From positions 124,001-188,000 of the forward strand of contig JAKLKU010000012.1 of the NCBI GenBank assembly GCA_023150475.1: 64,000 nt of DNA. The letters are read 5' to 3'. Numbering within the stretch: position 1 is the stretch's first letter; each line of letters opens with the position of its first letter. Positions 9,059 through 17,535 of this stretch are shown here, piece after piece. Origin of the DNA: Planctomycetota bacterium. GTDB lineage: Bacteria; Planctomycetota; UBA1135; GCA-002686595. Below the pieces are notes generated by a model, which was given only the letters and a program-made list of their open reading frames with translations, ran no database searches and was not told the origin of the DNA. Both the position numbers and the translations under genes were made by a program.

Positions 9059-9074
9059 GCAACCCAATGGTTGC
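9059..9074. promoter_or_regulatory. Putative ArsR operator 2, perfect 6-bp inverted repeat
   Basis: GCAACC-caat-GGTTGC is a second palindrome sharing the GCAAC/GTTGC half-site with operator 1, centred 44 bp downstream (about four helical turns). The two sites could bind dimers on the same DNA face. Confidence 0.55.
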
Positions 9075-9093
9075 TTTTCAACGGAGCCCCGCC

Positions 9094-9588
9094 ATGCAGC
9101 ACTACCACCGGCAGATTTCCTTGTCCGCGGACCGCCGCACCGTCTACCGAGCCCTCGCGACCGAGGCAGGCCTGCGTCGCTGGTGGACGCGGACCTGCGA
9201 CGTCGAGTCGCACGTCGGAGGCCACGCGACGTTCCACTTCGGTCCCCACGTCAAGGTCATGGAGATCGAGGCTCTCGTGCCGGAACGCGAAGTGCGTTGG
9301 CGCTGCATCGCCGCGCTCATCGACCTCCCCGAGCTCGGCAGGAAGGACGAATGGGTCGGAACCCGGATCGAGTTCCGGTTGTCCGACGCGGCAGGCGGCA
9401 GGACGCTGCTCGAGTTCCAACACGTCGGACTGACACCGGACCTCGAGTGCCACGCGCTCTGCACGCAAGGTTGGGAGCGTTTCCTCGCGAGCTTGCAGGC
9501 GGAAGTCGAGCTCGGGCTCGGCACGCCGTTCAGCCCGGGAGCGACCGTCGGCTGCGGAAGCTCGGCTGCACCGGAGGTGCGCTCGTGA
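9094..9588 (+). CDS. SRPBCC / AHSA1-like protein
   Basis: A 164-residue START-like (SRPBCC) protein. It opens with the strand HRQISLSADRRTVYRALATEAGLRRWWT, then a twisted sheet with VMEIEALVPEREVRWRC, and ends in the long C-terminal helix (CTQGWERFLASLQAEVE). Such proteins bind hydrophobic ligands in a helix-grip cavity; ligand unknown. I chose the ATG at 9094 because GGAG lies 7 nt upstream; in-frame ATGs at 9031 and 9067 lie inside or against the palindromes. It is the first gene of an SRPBCC-SRPBCC-ArsR operon, an arrangement widespread in bacteria. Confidence 0.85.
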   Translation: MQHYHRQISLSADRRTVYRALATEAGLRRWWTRTCDVESHVGGHATFHFGPHVKVMEIEALVPEREVRWRCIAALIDLPELGRKDEWVGTRIEFRLSDAAGGRTLLEFQHVGLTPDLECHALCTQGWERFLASLQAEVELGLGTPFSPGATVGCGSSAAPEVRS

Positions 9589-10058
9589 GTCGCGCACCGG
9601 CCTCGACCGACCGAGTCGAACGTTCGATCGTGATCCGCGCGCCGCGCACGAAGGTCTGGCGCGCACTGACCGACGCCGAGGAGTTCGGCCGTTGGTTCGG
9701 CGCCGATCTCCGCGGACAGCGCTTCGAGGTTGCGCGCACGGTGCGCGGCCGGATGACGATCCCCGGTTGCGAGCACGTCGGGTTCGACGCGCTGGTCGAG
9801 CGCATCGAACCGGAACGCACGTTCGCGTTCCGTTGGCATCCGTACGCCGTCGATCCGGCGATCGACTACTCCAAGGAAGAGCGGACTCTGGTCACCTTCA
9901 CGCTCGACGAGTCCGCCGGCGTGACCACGGTGCACGTCGTGGAGTCCGGCTTCGACAAGGTGCCGGCGTCGCGCCGCGCCGAAGCGTTCCGGATGCATGG
10001 AGAAGGCTGGGACATCCAACTGGGGAACGTGAAGCGCCATGCGGAATCGCACGGATAA
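9585..10058 (+). CDS. SRPBCC / AHSA1-like protein
   Basis: A 157-residue second START-like protein. It has the AHSA1 N-terminal pattern ERSIVIRAPRTKVWRALTDAEEFGRWFGADL, the FAFRWHPY strand, the TLVTFTLDE strand and a C-terminal helix. The start is a GTG that overlaps the previous stop (GTGA) with GGAGG 7 nt upstream, so the long ORF in the track overstates it. Its 3' end overlaps the ArsR gene by 20 bp. The two SRPBCC proteins are only distantly alike and may bind different ligands. Confidence 0.9.
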   Translation: MSRAPASTDRVERSIVIRAPRTKVWRALTDAEEFGRWFGADLRGQRFEVARTVRGRMTIPGCEHVGFDALVERIEPERTFAFRWHPYAVDPAIDYSKEERTLVTFTLDESAGVTTVHVVESGFDKVPASRRAEAFRMHGEGWDIQLGNVKRHAESHG

Positions 10059-10389
10059 GAGCGCTCGTGGGCCCGACCTCACGGAGCTCGGGCCGGTCTT
10101 CTTCGCGCTCGGCGACCGCACTCGCCTGCGGCTCGTCACGCTGCTCTGTGCCGGCGGCGCGTTGTCGATCACGGCGTTGACTGCGAGCACGCGTTTGACG
10201 CGACAGGCAGTCACGAAGCACCTTCACGTGCTCGAATCGGCCGGCGTCGCGACCGCGACGAAGATCGGCCGCGAGCGGCTGTGGGAGCTCAATCCCGAGC
10301 CGCTCGACGAAGCTCGGGCCTCGCTCGAGCTGATCGGGCGGCAGTGGGAAGACGCACTGGGCCGCTTGAAGAAGGCCGTGGAAGGCTGA
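10039..10389 (+). CDS. ArsR-family winged-helix repressor
   Basis: A 116-residue ArsR-type regulator. It shows FFALGDRTRLRLVTLLCAGG, the helix-turn-helix LTRQAVTKHLHVLESAGV, the wing ATKIGRERLWELN, and a short C-terminal helix. No ArsR-type metal-binding Cys pair is visible in the recognition helix, so it probably senses something other than arsenite or a metal. It starts inside the preceding SRPBCC gene. The two palindromes ahead of the operon are its most likely operators, implying autorepression. Confidence 0.92.
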   Translation: MRNRTDKSARGPDLTELGPVFFALGDRTRLRLVTLLCAGGALSITALTASTRLTRQAVTKHLHVLESAGVATATKIGRERLWELNPEPLDEARASLELIGRQWEDALGRLKKAVEG

Positions 10390-10437
10390 ACTCGTGCTCG
10401 GTCGTCGCTGCGGACGACCGAGCGCGTCGATGCTCGC

Positions 10438-11574
10438 TCAACGCGCTTTCGGCTCGGACGAGTAGTTCGCGGCGAGCCACTCGTGCCACGCGCGTTCGAA
10501 CTCGAGCGCGGACGAGCCCGAGATCGCTTGGACCGCTTCGCCGAACGGGCGTTTCTCCTTGGCGGCCTTGGCGAAAGCGCCGTAACGCGGCGTCGGGCCG
10601 CGCAAGCAGAAATCGACGAGCGCCCACGCGAACATGCGTTGCTCGGGCGTCATCTCGGTCGTGTTGAGCGACGTGAAGGCGAAGATCGACGGCAGCTTCC
10701 CGGCGTCGAGCGCGCGGCGCACGGTCGCCTCCCACTTGCCGAACTTGAAGTCGACCAGGGTGTCCGCCTCGACGTAGCAGTAGTGCCGTACGCCGTCGAA
10801 GAGCGCGTTCTCGTACCAGTGCGCGAGCCCTTCGTCGACCCAGCCGCCCTTGATGTTGCCCGACCACACGCCGTTCCAGACGTTCGAGAGCAGGCAATGC
10901 GTCGCTTGGTGCACGAGCGCTTGGTGCAGCTCGTACTCCTCGTGCATGTGGCCCTTGTCGTAGAACACCGAGAACACCGGCGCGCGCCCCATCAGCTTCG
11001 ATTCCGTGTTCGACGGCTGCAGCGTCCACTTCGGCGAAGCCTTCTCTTGGTCGGCTTCGCGCGCCCACACCATCGCGACCGTCTTCGCGCTGAAGTCCTT
11101 GTCGTTCGCGCCGACGTCGGCCGCGAAACGCGCGTGGAACTCCTCGAGGCGGTCGAGGTAGAGGTGCAGAGCCGCGTGCAAGGTCGCACCGCGTTTGTGG
11201 TCGACCTTCGGCACGTCCCACACGAGCACGAAGTGCGGCGCCTCGGCAACCGCGACCTCGCGCCCCATGAACTCCGCGACTTCCGCGGGGAACTTGGTGC
11301 GCCACGCGTCGAGCGCCGCAAGTTTCGCGGCGAGATCCTCCTTCGGCGCGACGGAGCACTTGCACTCGCTGCGCTGCGTGCCACCGCAGCTCTTGCAGCG
11401 CGCGAGCGAGCAGAACGTGAGCTCGCGTTGGTTCGTGCAACGCTGCTTCGCGCACACGGGACACGCGACGAGCCCGGTGTCGTCGCAGGCCTTGCAGACT
11501 TGCTGCGCGAGTGCGAAGCCGGCGCTCAGCACGCAGACGGTGCACGCGAGGACGAACCAACGGAAAAGCGGCAT
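10438..11574 (-). CDS. Secreted Cys-rich protein with pseudo-gluzincin domain
   Basis: A 378-residue exported protein: signal peptide (FRWFVLACTVCVLSAGFALAQ), then about 60 residues with paired cysteines (CKACDDTG, CPVCAKQRC, CKSCGGT) that resemble DnaJ-type zinc ribbons, then a domain laid out like peptidase MA/gluzincin enzymes. The expected HExxH reads HQATH (222-226), so the catalytic Glu is Gln. The downstream zinc-ligand motif is kept as GGWVDEGLAHW (E248). It is paralogous to the gene at 13472-14596. The start at 11574 places the signal peptide first; a TAGGCT hexamer sits 10 nt upstream. Function is unknown. Confidence 0.8.
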   Translation of the reverse strand: MPLFRWFVLACTVCVLSAGFALAQQVCKACDDTGLVACPVCAKQRCTNQRELTFCSLARCKSCGGTQRSECKCSVAPKEDLAAKLAALDAWRTKFPAEVAEFMGREVAVAEAPHFVLVWDVPKVDHKRGATLHAALHLYLDRLEEFHARFAADVGANDKDFSAKTVAMVWAREADQEKASPKWTLQPSNTESKLMGRAPVFSVFYDKGHMHEEYELHQALVHQATHCLLSNVWNGVWSGNIKGGWVDEGLAHWYENALFDGVRHYCYVEADTLVDFKFGKWEATVRRALDAGKLPSIFAFTSLNTTEMTPEQRMFAWALVDFCLRGPTPRYGAFAKAAKEKRPFGEAVQAISGSSALEFERAWHEWLAANYSSEPKAR

Positions 11575-11632
11575 GCCGCGCGTGAGCCTAGCGCCACGAT
11601 GCTGCGGCCGCGTTCCGCGTGACGCGCGGACG

Positions 11633-11680
11633 GCGCTCAAGTTTGCGTTCACTTTTGCGCTCACAACTGCGCTCACTTCT
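11633..11680. repeat. 12-bp tandem repeat, four units, carrying serial in-frame stops
   Basis: Units GCGCTCAAGTTT, GCGTTCACTTTT, GCGCTCACAACT and GCGCTCACTTCT lie head to tail over the 3' end of the membrane-protein gene. On the minus strand each unit supplies a TGA in the same frame, so the gene ends in a ladder of four stop codons. Confidence 0.7.
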
Positions 11681-13502
11681 GCGCGCGCAGCGTCGCGCCG
11701 CCGTTCGTCGCCGCTCCTCGTGCGGGGCGGATCGAGCCGAAGTGGACCAGCCGCGCACCGCCCGTCGTCGACTCGCTGACGAGCGTCAACCCGGCCGGGA
11801 GCTCACGTGCGGAAAGCGCGGCGAACACGTCGGGCGGCGGCGCGTCGAGGTCGCGACGCGGCCCGCCGACGCGGTAGCCGACGAACGCCGCGCTCGCGCC
11901 GGACGTCGCGACGCGCGCGACGAGCCCGTCGCTCGGCCCCGAAAGCAGTGCGCGCACCGCGCGAACGGATTCGTCGCCGCGCTCGCCGGGTCCGCATGCC
12001 GCGAGCGGCGCGCGCCGGGCGTGGTAAGCGAGCGCAGGTCCGAGTTCGGGCTCGCAGAGGATGCGCTCGTCGGGCTTCGCATTCGGGTGGTTCCACGGCC
12101 CGACCGACGGCGTGCTCGTGCGCAGGCCGCGCAGCCATGCGACGTCGCTCGGCGAGACGGACCTCGGCTCGACGCTCCGAGCGAGCACGAGCACGGCGGC
12201 GAACGACGAACCCCACGCGAGCTGTTGCAGCAATCCGCGTCGAGTCGTCCGAGCGTCCGTCGTGCGAGGTGTGAGGCTCGTCAGCGCGCAGGCGATGGCG
12301 ACGATCCACACGAGCGTGCTCGCTCCGGAGGCCGCGAGCGGCGCGCCGGCGAGGAACGTCGACCAGCAGACGGCGCGAGCTTCGTGGTCGACGTCGCGCA
12401 CGAGCGCCAGCGCGAAGACGGACACGATCGCGACGCCCGCCGCGATCACGAAGCCGAGACGCGTGGCGCCGGCGGAAACGTCCCAACGCGTCCACGCCCA
12501 CGCGCACCAGGCCAGCACGGGCGCGAACGAAACGAGCCACGGGCCGAATCCGCCGCGGAAGAGCCACGCCGGACGCCGTGAGCTCGCGAATCGCCGCAAC
12601 GCGAAACACGCGACCGCGGTGGCGAGCACGCCTTGCGCCAGATGCGCGCGCGCCAAACCGTCGAGCGTCGAGTACGACGCGAGTTCGAGCAGTCCGACGA
12701 CGCTCGCGACGGCGAACGCCACGAGACCGACGTCGAACGCGGGCTCGGCGCGCTCGCGCGGCCCGAGGAAGCCCGCCGCGAGCAGCGCGCTCGCTGCCGC
12801 GGCGACCCACGCGCCCGATTCCGACGCCGTCGCGAGCGCGACCCCGAAGAGCACGCCGGCGAGAGCGCCGCCGGCGAGACGATCGAAGCGGTCGCGCGCA
12901 CTCACGCAGGCCAGCGCGAGCGCACAGCCGGCGCTTGCCGCGGCGCAAGCGAGCAACCGCGGATCGACCGCAGCGGCGCCGAAGCTGCACATCATCCCCA
13001 ACAACGGGCTCGTTCCGAGCAAGACCCGCGGTCGTCGTGCGACGTCCACGAACCGGCTCGCGAGCAGTCCGAGCGCGAGCGCGGCGAGCACCGCCGACAC
13101 CGTCGTCGCGTGGAAGGCGAAGAGTTCGAGCTCCGCTTCGTCGACGCCGCGCAGCGCGGGATCGCCGGACGGCGTCGCGAGCCAACGCTGCGCCGCGCCG
13201 GCGACGAGCCGCGCGAAGAAGAGCGGCGGCGCGGTTTCGCCGAGCCATTGGTCGTGCTCGTACGCAGTCGACGTCGCGAGCAAGAGCTCGATCCGCCGCA
13301 GCTCGCGCGTGCTCGTCGCGTCGAGGAACGGATCGCCGACGTCCGCGCGGCGCCCGAGCCACGCACCGAGGACGGCGAACACGCACGCGAGCGCCGCGAG
13401 CCCCCAAGTTCGGCTCGCCGAGCGCGGTGCAGGCGCCGGCTCGGACGCGACGTCCGGCTCGCGCCGTGCCGTCACTGAGTCGGATAGGTCGCGAGCACCC
13501 AT
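11673..13502 (-). CDS. Polytopic membrane protein, unknown (GT-C-like topology)
   Basis: About 609 residues with roughly ten hydrophobic helices between residues 30 and 410, then a soluble C-terminal part of about 150 residues. An early extracytoplasmic loop (LATSTAYEHDQWLGETAPPLFF) resembles the first loop of GT-C lipid-linked glycosyltransferases such as GT39/GT83 proteins. I see no certain catalytic motif. The start is uncertain: an ATG at 13502 preceded by AGGTGGAAGG, or a GTG at 13475 that overlaps the upstream stop as GTGA. It lies between the two paralogous pseudo-gluzincin genes and is probably expressed with them. The longer ORF upstream is a shadow. Confidence 0.7.
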   Translation of the reverse strand: MGARDLSDSVTARREPDVASEPAPAPRSASRTWGLAALACVFAVLGAWLGRRADVGDPFLDATSTRELRRIELLLATSTAYEHDQWLGETAPPLFFARLVAGAAQRWLATPSGDPALRGVDEAELELFAFHATTVSAVLAALALGLLASRFVDVARRPRVLLGTSPLLGMMCSFGAAAVDPRLLACAAASAGCALALACVSARDRFDRLAGGALAGVLFGVALATASESGAWVAAAASALLAAGFLGPRERAEPAFDVGLVAFAVASVVGLLELASYSTLDGLARAHLAQGVLATAVACFALRRFASSRRPAWLFRGGFGPWLVSFAPVLAWCAWAWTRWDVSAGATRLGFVIAAGVAIVSVFALALVRDVDHEARAVCWSTFLAGAPLAASGASTLVWIVAIACALTSLTPRTTDARTTRRGLLQQLAWGSSFAAVLVLARSVEPRSVSPSDVAWLRGLRTSTPSVGPWNHPNAKPDERILCEPELGPALAYHARRAPLAACGPGERGDESVRAVRALLSGPSDGLVARVATSGASAAFVGYRVGGPRRDLDAPPPDVFAALSARELPAGLTLVSESTTGGARLVHFGSIRPARGAATNGGATLRAQK

Positions 13503-14596
13503 TCCTTCCACCTGCGTTCGAGTTCGAGCGGAGTGACGGCGAAGTGCTTCTGCAGCGCGTCGCGCGTCGCCATCTTGCGCCGCAGGTCGGCGCAGAGCGC
13601 GCCGAACTTCTTCGAGTCGAGCGAGAGCAAGTAATCGACGCACGAGAACGCGACGACGTGCTCGTTGCGCGAAAGTGTGTCGCTGTTGCGCTCGAACGCG
13701 GCGGCGAACGGCGGCGCGTCGCCGCCGGCGACCAGCTTGCGGCACATCACTTTGTAGTCGCCGCCCTTGTAGTCGTTCGAGAGATCCTGCTCCTGGAAGC
13801 AGTAGTTGTCGCAACGGCGGAAGGTCGCGTACTCGAACCAGTGGCCGAGGCCCTCCTCGGCCCAGCCGCCCTTTTGGTTGCCGATCCACTCCGCAGGCGT
13901 CTCGTGCGAGAGGATCAGGTGCGACACCATGTGCAGCAGGTTGCGGTGCAGTTGCTCGTCGGTGGTGAACCACTTCTTGTTCGCCGCCGTCGAGTAGCGC
14001 ACTTGGTTGCCCATCAACTTGACGCCCGCCGGAGCCGCTTGCGCGCAGAACGCGAGCGACGCCTTCATCTGATCGGGATCGAGGTACCAGACGAACACTT
14101 GGAAACGCTCGCGGAAGTCGGCGTCCGACGCGTCGAGCATCGCGCAGTAGTCCGCGTAGAGCTTCTCGAGCCGCCGCAAGTAGAGGTGCAGGAGCTCGTG
14201 GTTCTGCGCGTTGCGCTTCTCGACCTTCAGACTGTCGAGCTCGAACACCAACGTGAAGTGGTCGCTCGCGACCTTGCGCAGCGGCCGGCCCATCGTCTCG
14301 TCGTAGCTCGCGAGCTTCTCGCGCTCGAGCGCCACGCGTTCACGCTTCTTGGCGAGTGCGTTCTGCGTGTCCTCGCTCGCGCACTTCTTGCACGGCAGGA
14401 AGCCCGCGCCGCCGCACACCGTGCACGCCGCGGCGACGCTGCAGTAACGGACTTCGTCCTCCCACGCGCACTCCGCCTTGACGTGTTTCGCGCACGGCTC
14501 CCGTCCACTGCCGCCGCACGTCTTGCAGTTCGCGACTTGCGCCGCGGCGCCGCCGGCGACCAAGAGGAGCGCGAAGAGCACGCGGACGAGCGGCAT
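13472..14596 (-). CDS. Secreted Cys-rich protein with pseudo-gluzincin domain (paralogue)
   Basis: A 374-residue paralogue of the protein at 10438-11574. It has a signal peptide (LVRVLFALLLVAGGAAAQ), a Cys-pair region (CKTCGGSG, CTVCGGAGFLPCKKC) like a DnaJ zinc domain, a helical linker, and the gluzincin-like part. The expected HExxH is HMVSH (222-226), and the third-ligand motif is GGWAEEGLGHW. Spacing between the motifs is identical in both paralogues. Losing the same Glu while keeping both His and the distal Glu suggests a metal-binding or substrate-binding role without classical proteolysis. AGGAG just before the ATG fixes the start. Confidence 0.8.
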   Translation of the reverse strand: MPLVRVLFALLLVAGGAAAQVANCKTCGGSGREPCAKHVKAECAWEDEVRYCSVAAACTVCGGAGFLPCKKCASEDTQNALAKKRERVALEREKLASYDETMGRPLRKVASDHFTLVFELDSLKVEKRNAQNHELLHLYLRRLEKLYADYCAMLDASDADFRERFQVFVWYLDPDQMKASLAFCAQAAPAGVKLMGNQVRYSTAANKKWFTTDEQLHRNLLHMVSHLILSHETPAEWIGNQKGGWAEEGLGHWFEYATFRRCDNYCFQEQDLSNDYKGGDYKVMCRKLVAGGDAPPFAAAFERNSDTLSRNEHVVAFSCVDYLLSLDSKKFGALCADLRRKMATRDALQKHFAVTPLELERRWKEWVLATYPTQ

Positions 14597-14620
14597 GCGC
14601 TCCTTTCTACCGCGCCGGCG

Positions 14621-15517
14621 TCAGAGCAGCGACTCGATGATCTGCTTCGTCGGATCGAAGCCGCGCAGCTTGACGTGCGACGCGGTCTGGGTGCCGAGCG
14701 CCGCTCGCGGCGCGAGCCCGACGAGTTCGCTCTCGTGCACCTCGACGCCTTTCGCCGCCGCGAGCTTCGCGATCTCGTCGTAGACGCGCTCGAGCCCGGT
14801 CGCCCGGAAATCGCAGACGTTCATGCTGACTTGGGCGAGCTTCAGGTCGTCGAGGAAGAAGCCCATCGCCTTGATCCCGGGCAAGCCGCCATCCTTCTCG
14901 CGGATCTTCTTCGCGATTTCCTTCGCGAGCGCGACGTCCTGCGTCGCCAGGTTGACGTTGAACGCGATCAGGAATGGGCGCGCGCCGATCACGGTCGCAC
15001 CGGCGGTCGGATGGAGCGCGGCTTTCGGCCCTTCGTCGGGCGTGCGGCTCGCATCGCTTTGCACTGCGTCGCGCAGCTTCTCGTAGCCGATGTTGCGCAC
15101 GTCGGGCAGGTTGCGGCGCGCGGGCGAGAGCGCGGCCTGTTCGTAGAAGTAGACCGGGATTCCGAGCTCGCGGCCGACGCGCTCGCCGAGGCGGTGCGCG
15201 AGGCGGATGCAGTAGCCCATCGTCGCGCCTTCGAGCGGTACGAACGGCACGACGTCGGTCGCGCCGATGCGCGGGTGCTCGCCCTGGTGCTGGTTCAGGT
15301 CGATCTCACGGCTCGCCTTCTCGATCGCGCGGAACGCGGCCTCGGCGACGCGTTCGCCCTCGCCGACGAGCGTCACCACGGCACGGTTGTGGCTCGCGTC
15401 CATGGAGCGGTCGATCGCCTTGACGCCGGCGACCGCCTCGGCGGCCGCGACGATTCGATCGACGACCTCCTTGCGGCGGCCTTCACTGAAGTTCGGAACG
15501 CATTCGACGAGCGGCAT
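14621..15517 (-). CDS. ftcD: Glutamate formimidoyltransferase
   Basis: A 298-residue protein matching the transferase half of FTCD. Seen: PLVECVPNFSEGR at the N-terminus, DRSMDASHNRAVVTLVG, HPRIGATDVVPFVPL, and GARPFLIAFNVNL. It moves the formimino group of N-formimino-glutamate to tetrahydrofolate, the last step of one histidine-degradation route. The cyclodeaminase domain of the bifunctional enzyme is absent, as in many bacteria. HutI, which makes the precursor, is encoded 2 kb away beyond an OPT transporter, supporting a split histidine-utilisation locus. A TAGAAT hexamer about 40 nt upstream may be its -10. Confidence 0.93.
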   Translation of the reverse strand: MPLVECVPNFSEGRRKEVVDRIVAAAEAVAGVKAIDRSMDASHNRAVVTLVGEGERVAEAAFRAIEKASREIDLNQHQGEHPRIGATDVVPFVPLEGATMGYCIRLAHRLGERVGRELGIPVYFYEQAALSPARRNLPDVRNIGYEKLRDAVQSDASRTPDEGPKAALHPTAGATVIGARPFLIAFNVNLATQDVALAKEIAKKIREKDGGLPGIKAMGFFLDDLKLAQVSMNVCDFRATGLERVYDEIAKLAAAKGVEVHESELVGLAPRAALGTQTASHVKLRGFDPTKQIIESLL

Positions 15518-15723
15518 CGGTGGACTTCTTCGGATCGGGGTTCGACGAGCGGCGGGATTCTATGCGCGCTCGAGCTCGGAAAGCACTTCGCCAGCCGTGA
15601 ACTCGGACGTGCGGCGGGTGCGGGTCACACCGAGGGCTTCGTGCGGCGCGAGAGCCCACGCCGACGCACGAGAGGTCCGTTCCTCGACGCGTTCGAACGG
15701 CTGCCCCGCTCGCACTCCCCTGC

Positions 15724-15729
15724 TACGCT
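15724..15729 (+). promoter_or_regulatory. Putative -10 (TACGCT) for the OPT transporter
   Basis: GCTACGCTCGC ends 8 nt before the ATG at 15738, which implies a leaderless transcript. Confidence 0.45.
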
Positions 15730-15737
15730 CGCGCGGC

Positions 15738-17489
15738 ATGGATGGCACGCACGGCGCAGCGGGCATGGTCGCTCCCCAAGGTCGCGAACTCTCGCTGCGC
15801 GCCGTGCTCGTCGCGTTCGGCGTCGCCGTGATCATCGGCGCGTCGTACCCGTACGTGGTGCTGAAGCTCGGCTTCGGACCGAACATCGCCGTCGTCTCCG
15901 CGTTCTTCGGCTGGCTCGCGCTGTCGGTCGTCGCGCGCGGCGCGAGCGTGAAGCGCGAAGCCAACCTCGCGCAGTCCGCGGGCACGATCGCCGGTCAGAC
16001 GGCGTTCCTCTGCACGGTCCTCGCCGCGTTCGACATGCTCTCGCAGGATCCGGCGGTCGGAGTCGATCTGCGTTTGACGAAGATGCAGACGTTCCTCTGG
16101 CTCTCGACGGCCGGCGTGCTCGGCGTGCTGCTCGCGGTGCCGCTGCGTCGGCACTACGTGGTCGACGAGAAGCTGCCGTACGCCGACGGACTCGCCGCGG
16201 GTGAGACGTTGCTCGTGCTCGACGCGCGCGGCGCGGAAGCGAGGCTCGCGGTGCGCGCGCTGGTCGCCGGACTCTTCGCGTCGGCAGCGCTCGCGCTCGC
16301 GACGATGCGCAAGTGGATGACCGACGAGCTCCCCATCAAGGTCAACGCGTGGTCGCAGGTCACCGGCGTCGGTCTGTCGCTGAGTCTCCTGAGCCTCGGC
16401 TCCGGCATGATCATCGGCCTGCGCATCTGCACGAACATGTTCGCCGGGCTCGTGCTGTCGTGGATCGTCGCGCCGGTGTTCCTCGCCGACGCCGGGATCC
16501 TCGCGGCGGGCGCGAAGAAGACCGACGTCTTGCTCTGGGTGATGTGGCCGGCGACCGGAATGATGATCGCCGGTGGCTTGACCGCGCTCTTCCTCAAGTG
16601 GAGCACGCTCGTCGCGACGTTCCGGCAACTCTCCGGGCGGAGCGTGAGCTCCGAGGACTTCCCGCTGCGTTGGGTGGTCGTCGGTTCACTCGTCTCCGCG
16701 CTCGCGCTCGTGCTCGTGCAACACTTCAGCCTTGGCCTCCCGATGTGGGAGACCACGCTCGCGATCCTGTTCACGATCCCGTTGATGCTCGTCGGCCTGC
16801 GCGTCTTCGGCGAGACGAACTGGGGGCCGATCAGTGCGCTCTCGAACGTGATGCAAGGCGTGTTCGGCCTGATCTCGCCGGGCAGCATCCAGTCGAACAT
16901 GCTCGCGAGCGGCGTCACCGGCTCGATCGCCGCCGAATCCGAAGGACTGATGCAGTGTTACAAGACCGGCGACATGGTCGGGTCGACGCCGCGCACGATC
17001 ACGTGGATCCAACTCCTCGCGGTGCCGATCGGCGCGATCGCGCTCGCGTTCACGTATCCGCTCCTGCGCGACACCTACGGCGTCGGCACCGGCGAGCCCG
17101 GCGCATTGTCGAGCCCGATCTCGCAGAAGTGGGTCGGCTTCGCGAAGCTCCTGTCGCAAGGCACGAGCGCGTTGCACCCGAGCGCGCTCTGGGCGCTCGG
17201 CATCGCGGTGGTGCTCGGCATCGTGTTCACCGTGCTCGAGCAGAGACGCGAGTGGCGTACGTGGGTGCCGTCTCCGACCGGTATCGGCATCGGCATGCTC
17301 GTGCCCGCGAGCGCCGTCGCGACGATGTTCCTCGGCGCACTGCTCGATTTCGGCGCGCGCAAACTCTCGGCGAAGAACCCGGACGGCTGGATCCTGCCGC
17401 TCGCGTCGGGACTGATCGCGGGCGAAGCGTTGATCGCGATCCTCTTGCCGCTCTTGATCGCGCTCGGCGTGCTCGGCATGGCGAGCTGA
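15738..17489 (+). CDS. OPT-family oligopeptide transporter
   Basis: A 583-residue integral membrane protein with about 14-16 hydrophobic helices. The OPT signature is visible as LPYADGLAAGETLLV, with VLKLGFGPNIAVVSAFFGW near the N-terminus and further conserved Gly/Asn-rich helices such as GLRVFGETNWGPISALSNVMQG. OPT transporters import peptides or metal chelates, probably driven by protons. The gene lies between ftcD and hutI, so peptide uptake feeding histidine catabolism is plausible but inferred. I took the ATG at 15738 because the sequence before it in the ORF is non-transporter shadow. Confidence 0.9.
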   Translation: MDGTHGAAGMVAPQGRELSLRAVLVAFGVAVIIGASYPYVVLKLGFGPNIAVVSAFFGWLALSVVARGASVKREANLAQSAGTIAGQTAFLCTVLAAFDMLSQDPAVGVDLRLTKMQTFLWLSTAGVLGVLLAVPLRRHYVVDEKLPYADGLAAGETLLVLDARGAEARLAVRALVAGLFASAALALATMRKWMTDELPIKVNAWSQVTGVGLSLSLLSLGSGMIIGLRICTNMFAGLVLSWIVAPVFLADAGILAAGAKKTDVLLWVMWPATGMMIAGGLTALFLKWSTLVATFRQLSGRSVSSEDFPLRWVVVGSLVSALALVLVQHFSLGLPMWETTLAILFTIPLMLVGLRVFGETNWGPISALSNVMQGVFGLISPGSIQSNMLASGVTGSIAAESEGLMQCYKTGDMVGSTPRTITWIQLLAVPIGAIALAFTYPLLRDTYGVGTGEPGALSSPISQKWVGFAKLLSQGTSALHPSALWALGIAVVLGIVFTVLEQRREWRTWVPSPTGIGIGMLVPASAVATMFLGALLDFGARKLSAKNPDGWILPLASGLIAGEALIAILLPLLIALGVLGMAS

Positions 17490-17535
17490 CCGCCACGTGG
17501 CCGGCGCGCGCCGTCGCGACGCGCCCGAGATCGCG

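Larger units (their letters stand above)
8768..9093. other. Divergent intergenic region with two operator-like palindromes
   Basis: This 326-bp gap holds the GH38-like promoter at its left end and two GCAAC/GTTGC palindromes (listed separately) at its right end, before the SRPBCC-ArsR operon. No gene is seen in the middle. Confidence 0.6.

Noticed and set aside
11633-11680. CRISPR-like array
   Set aside because: The units are contiguous 12-mers without spacers, so this is a plain tandem repeat.
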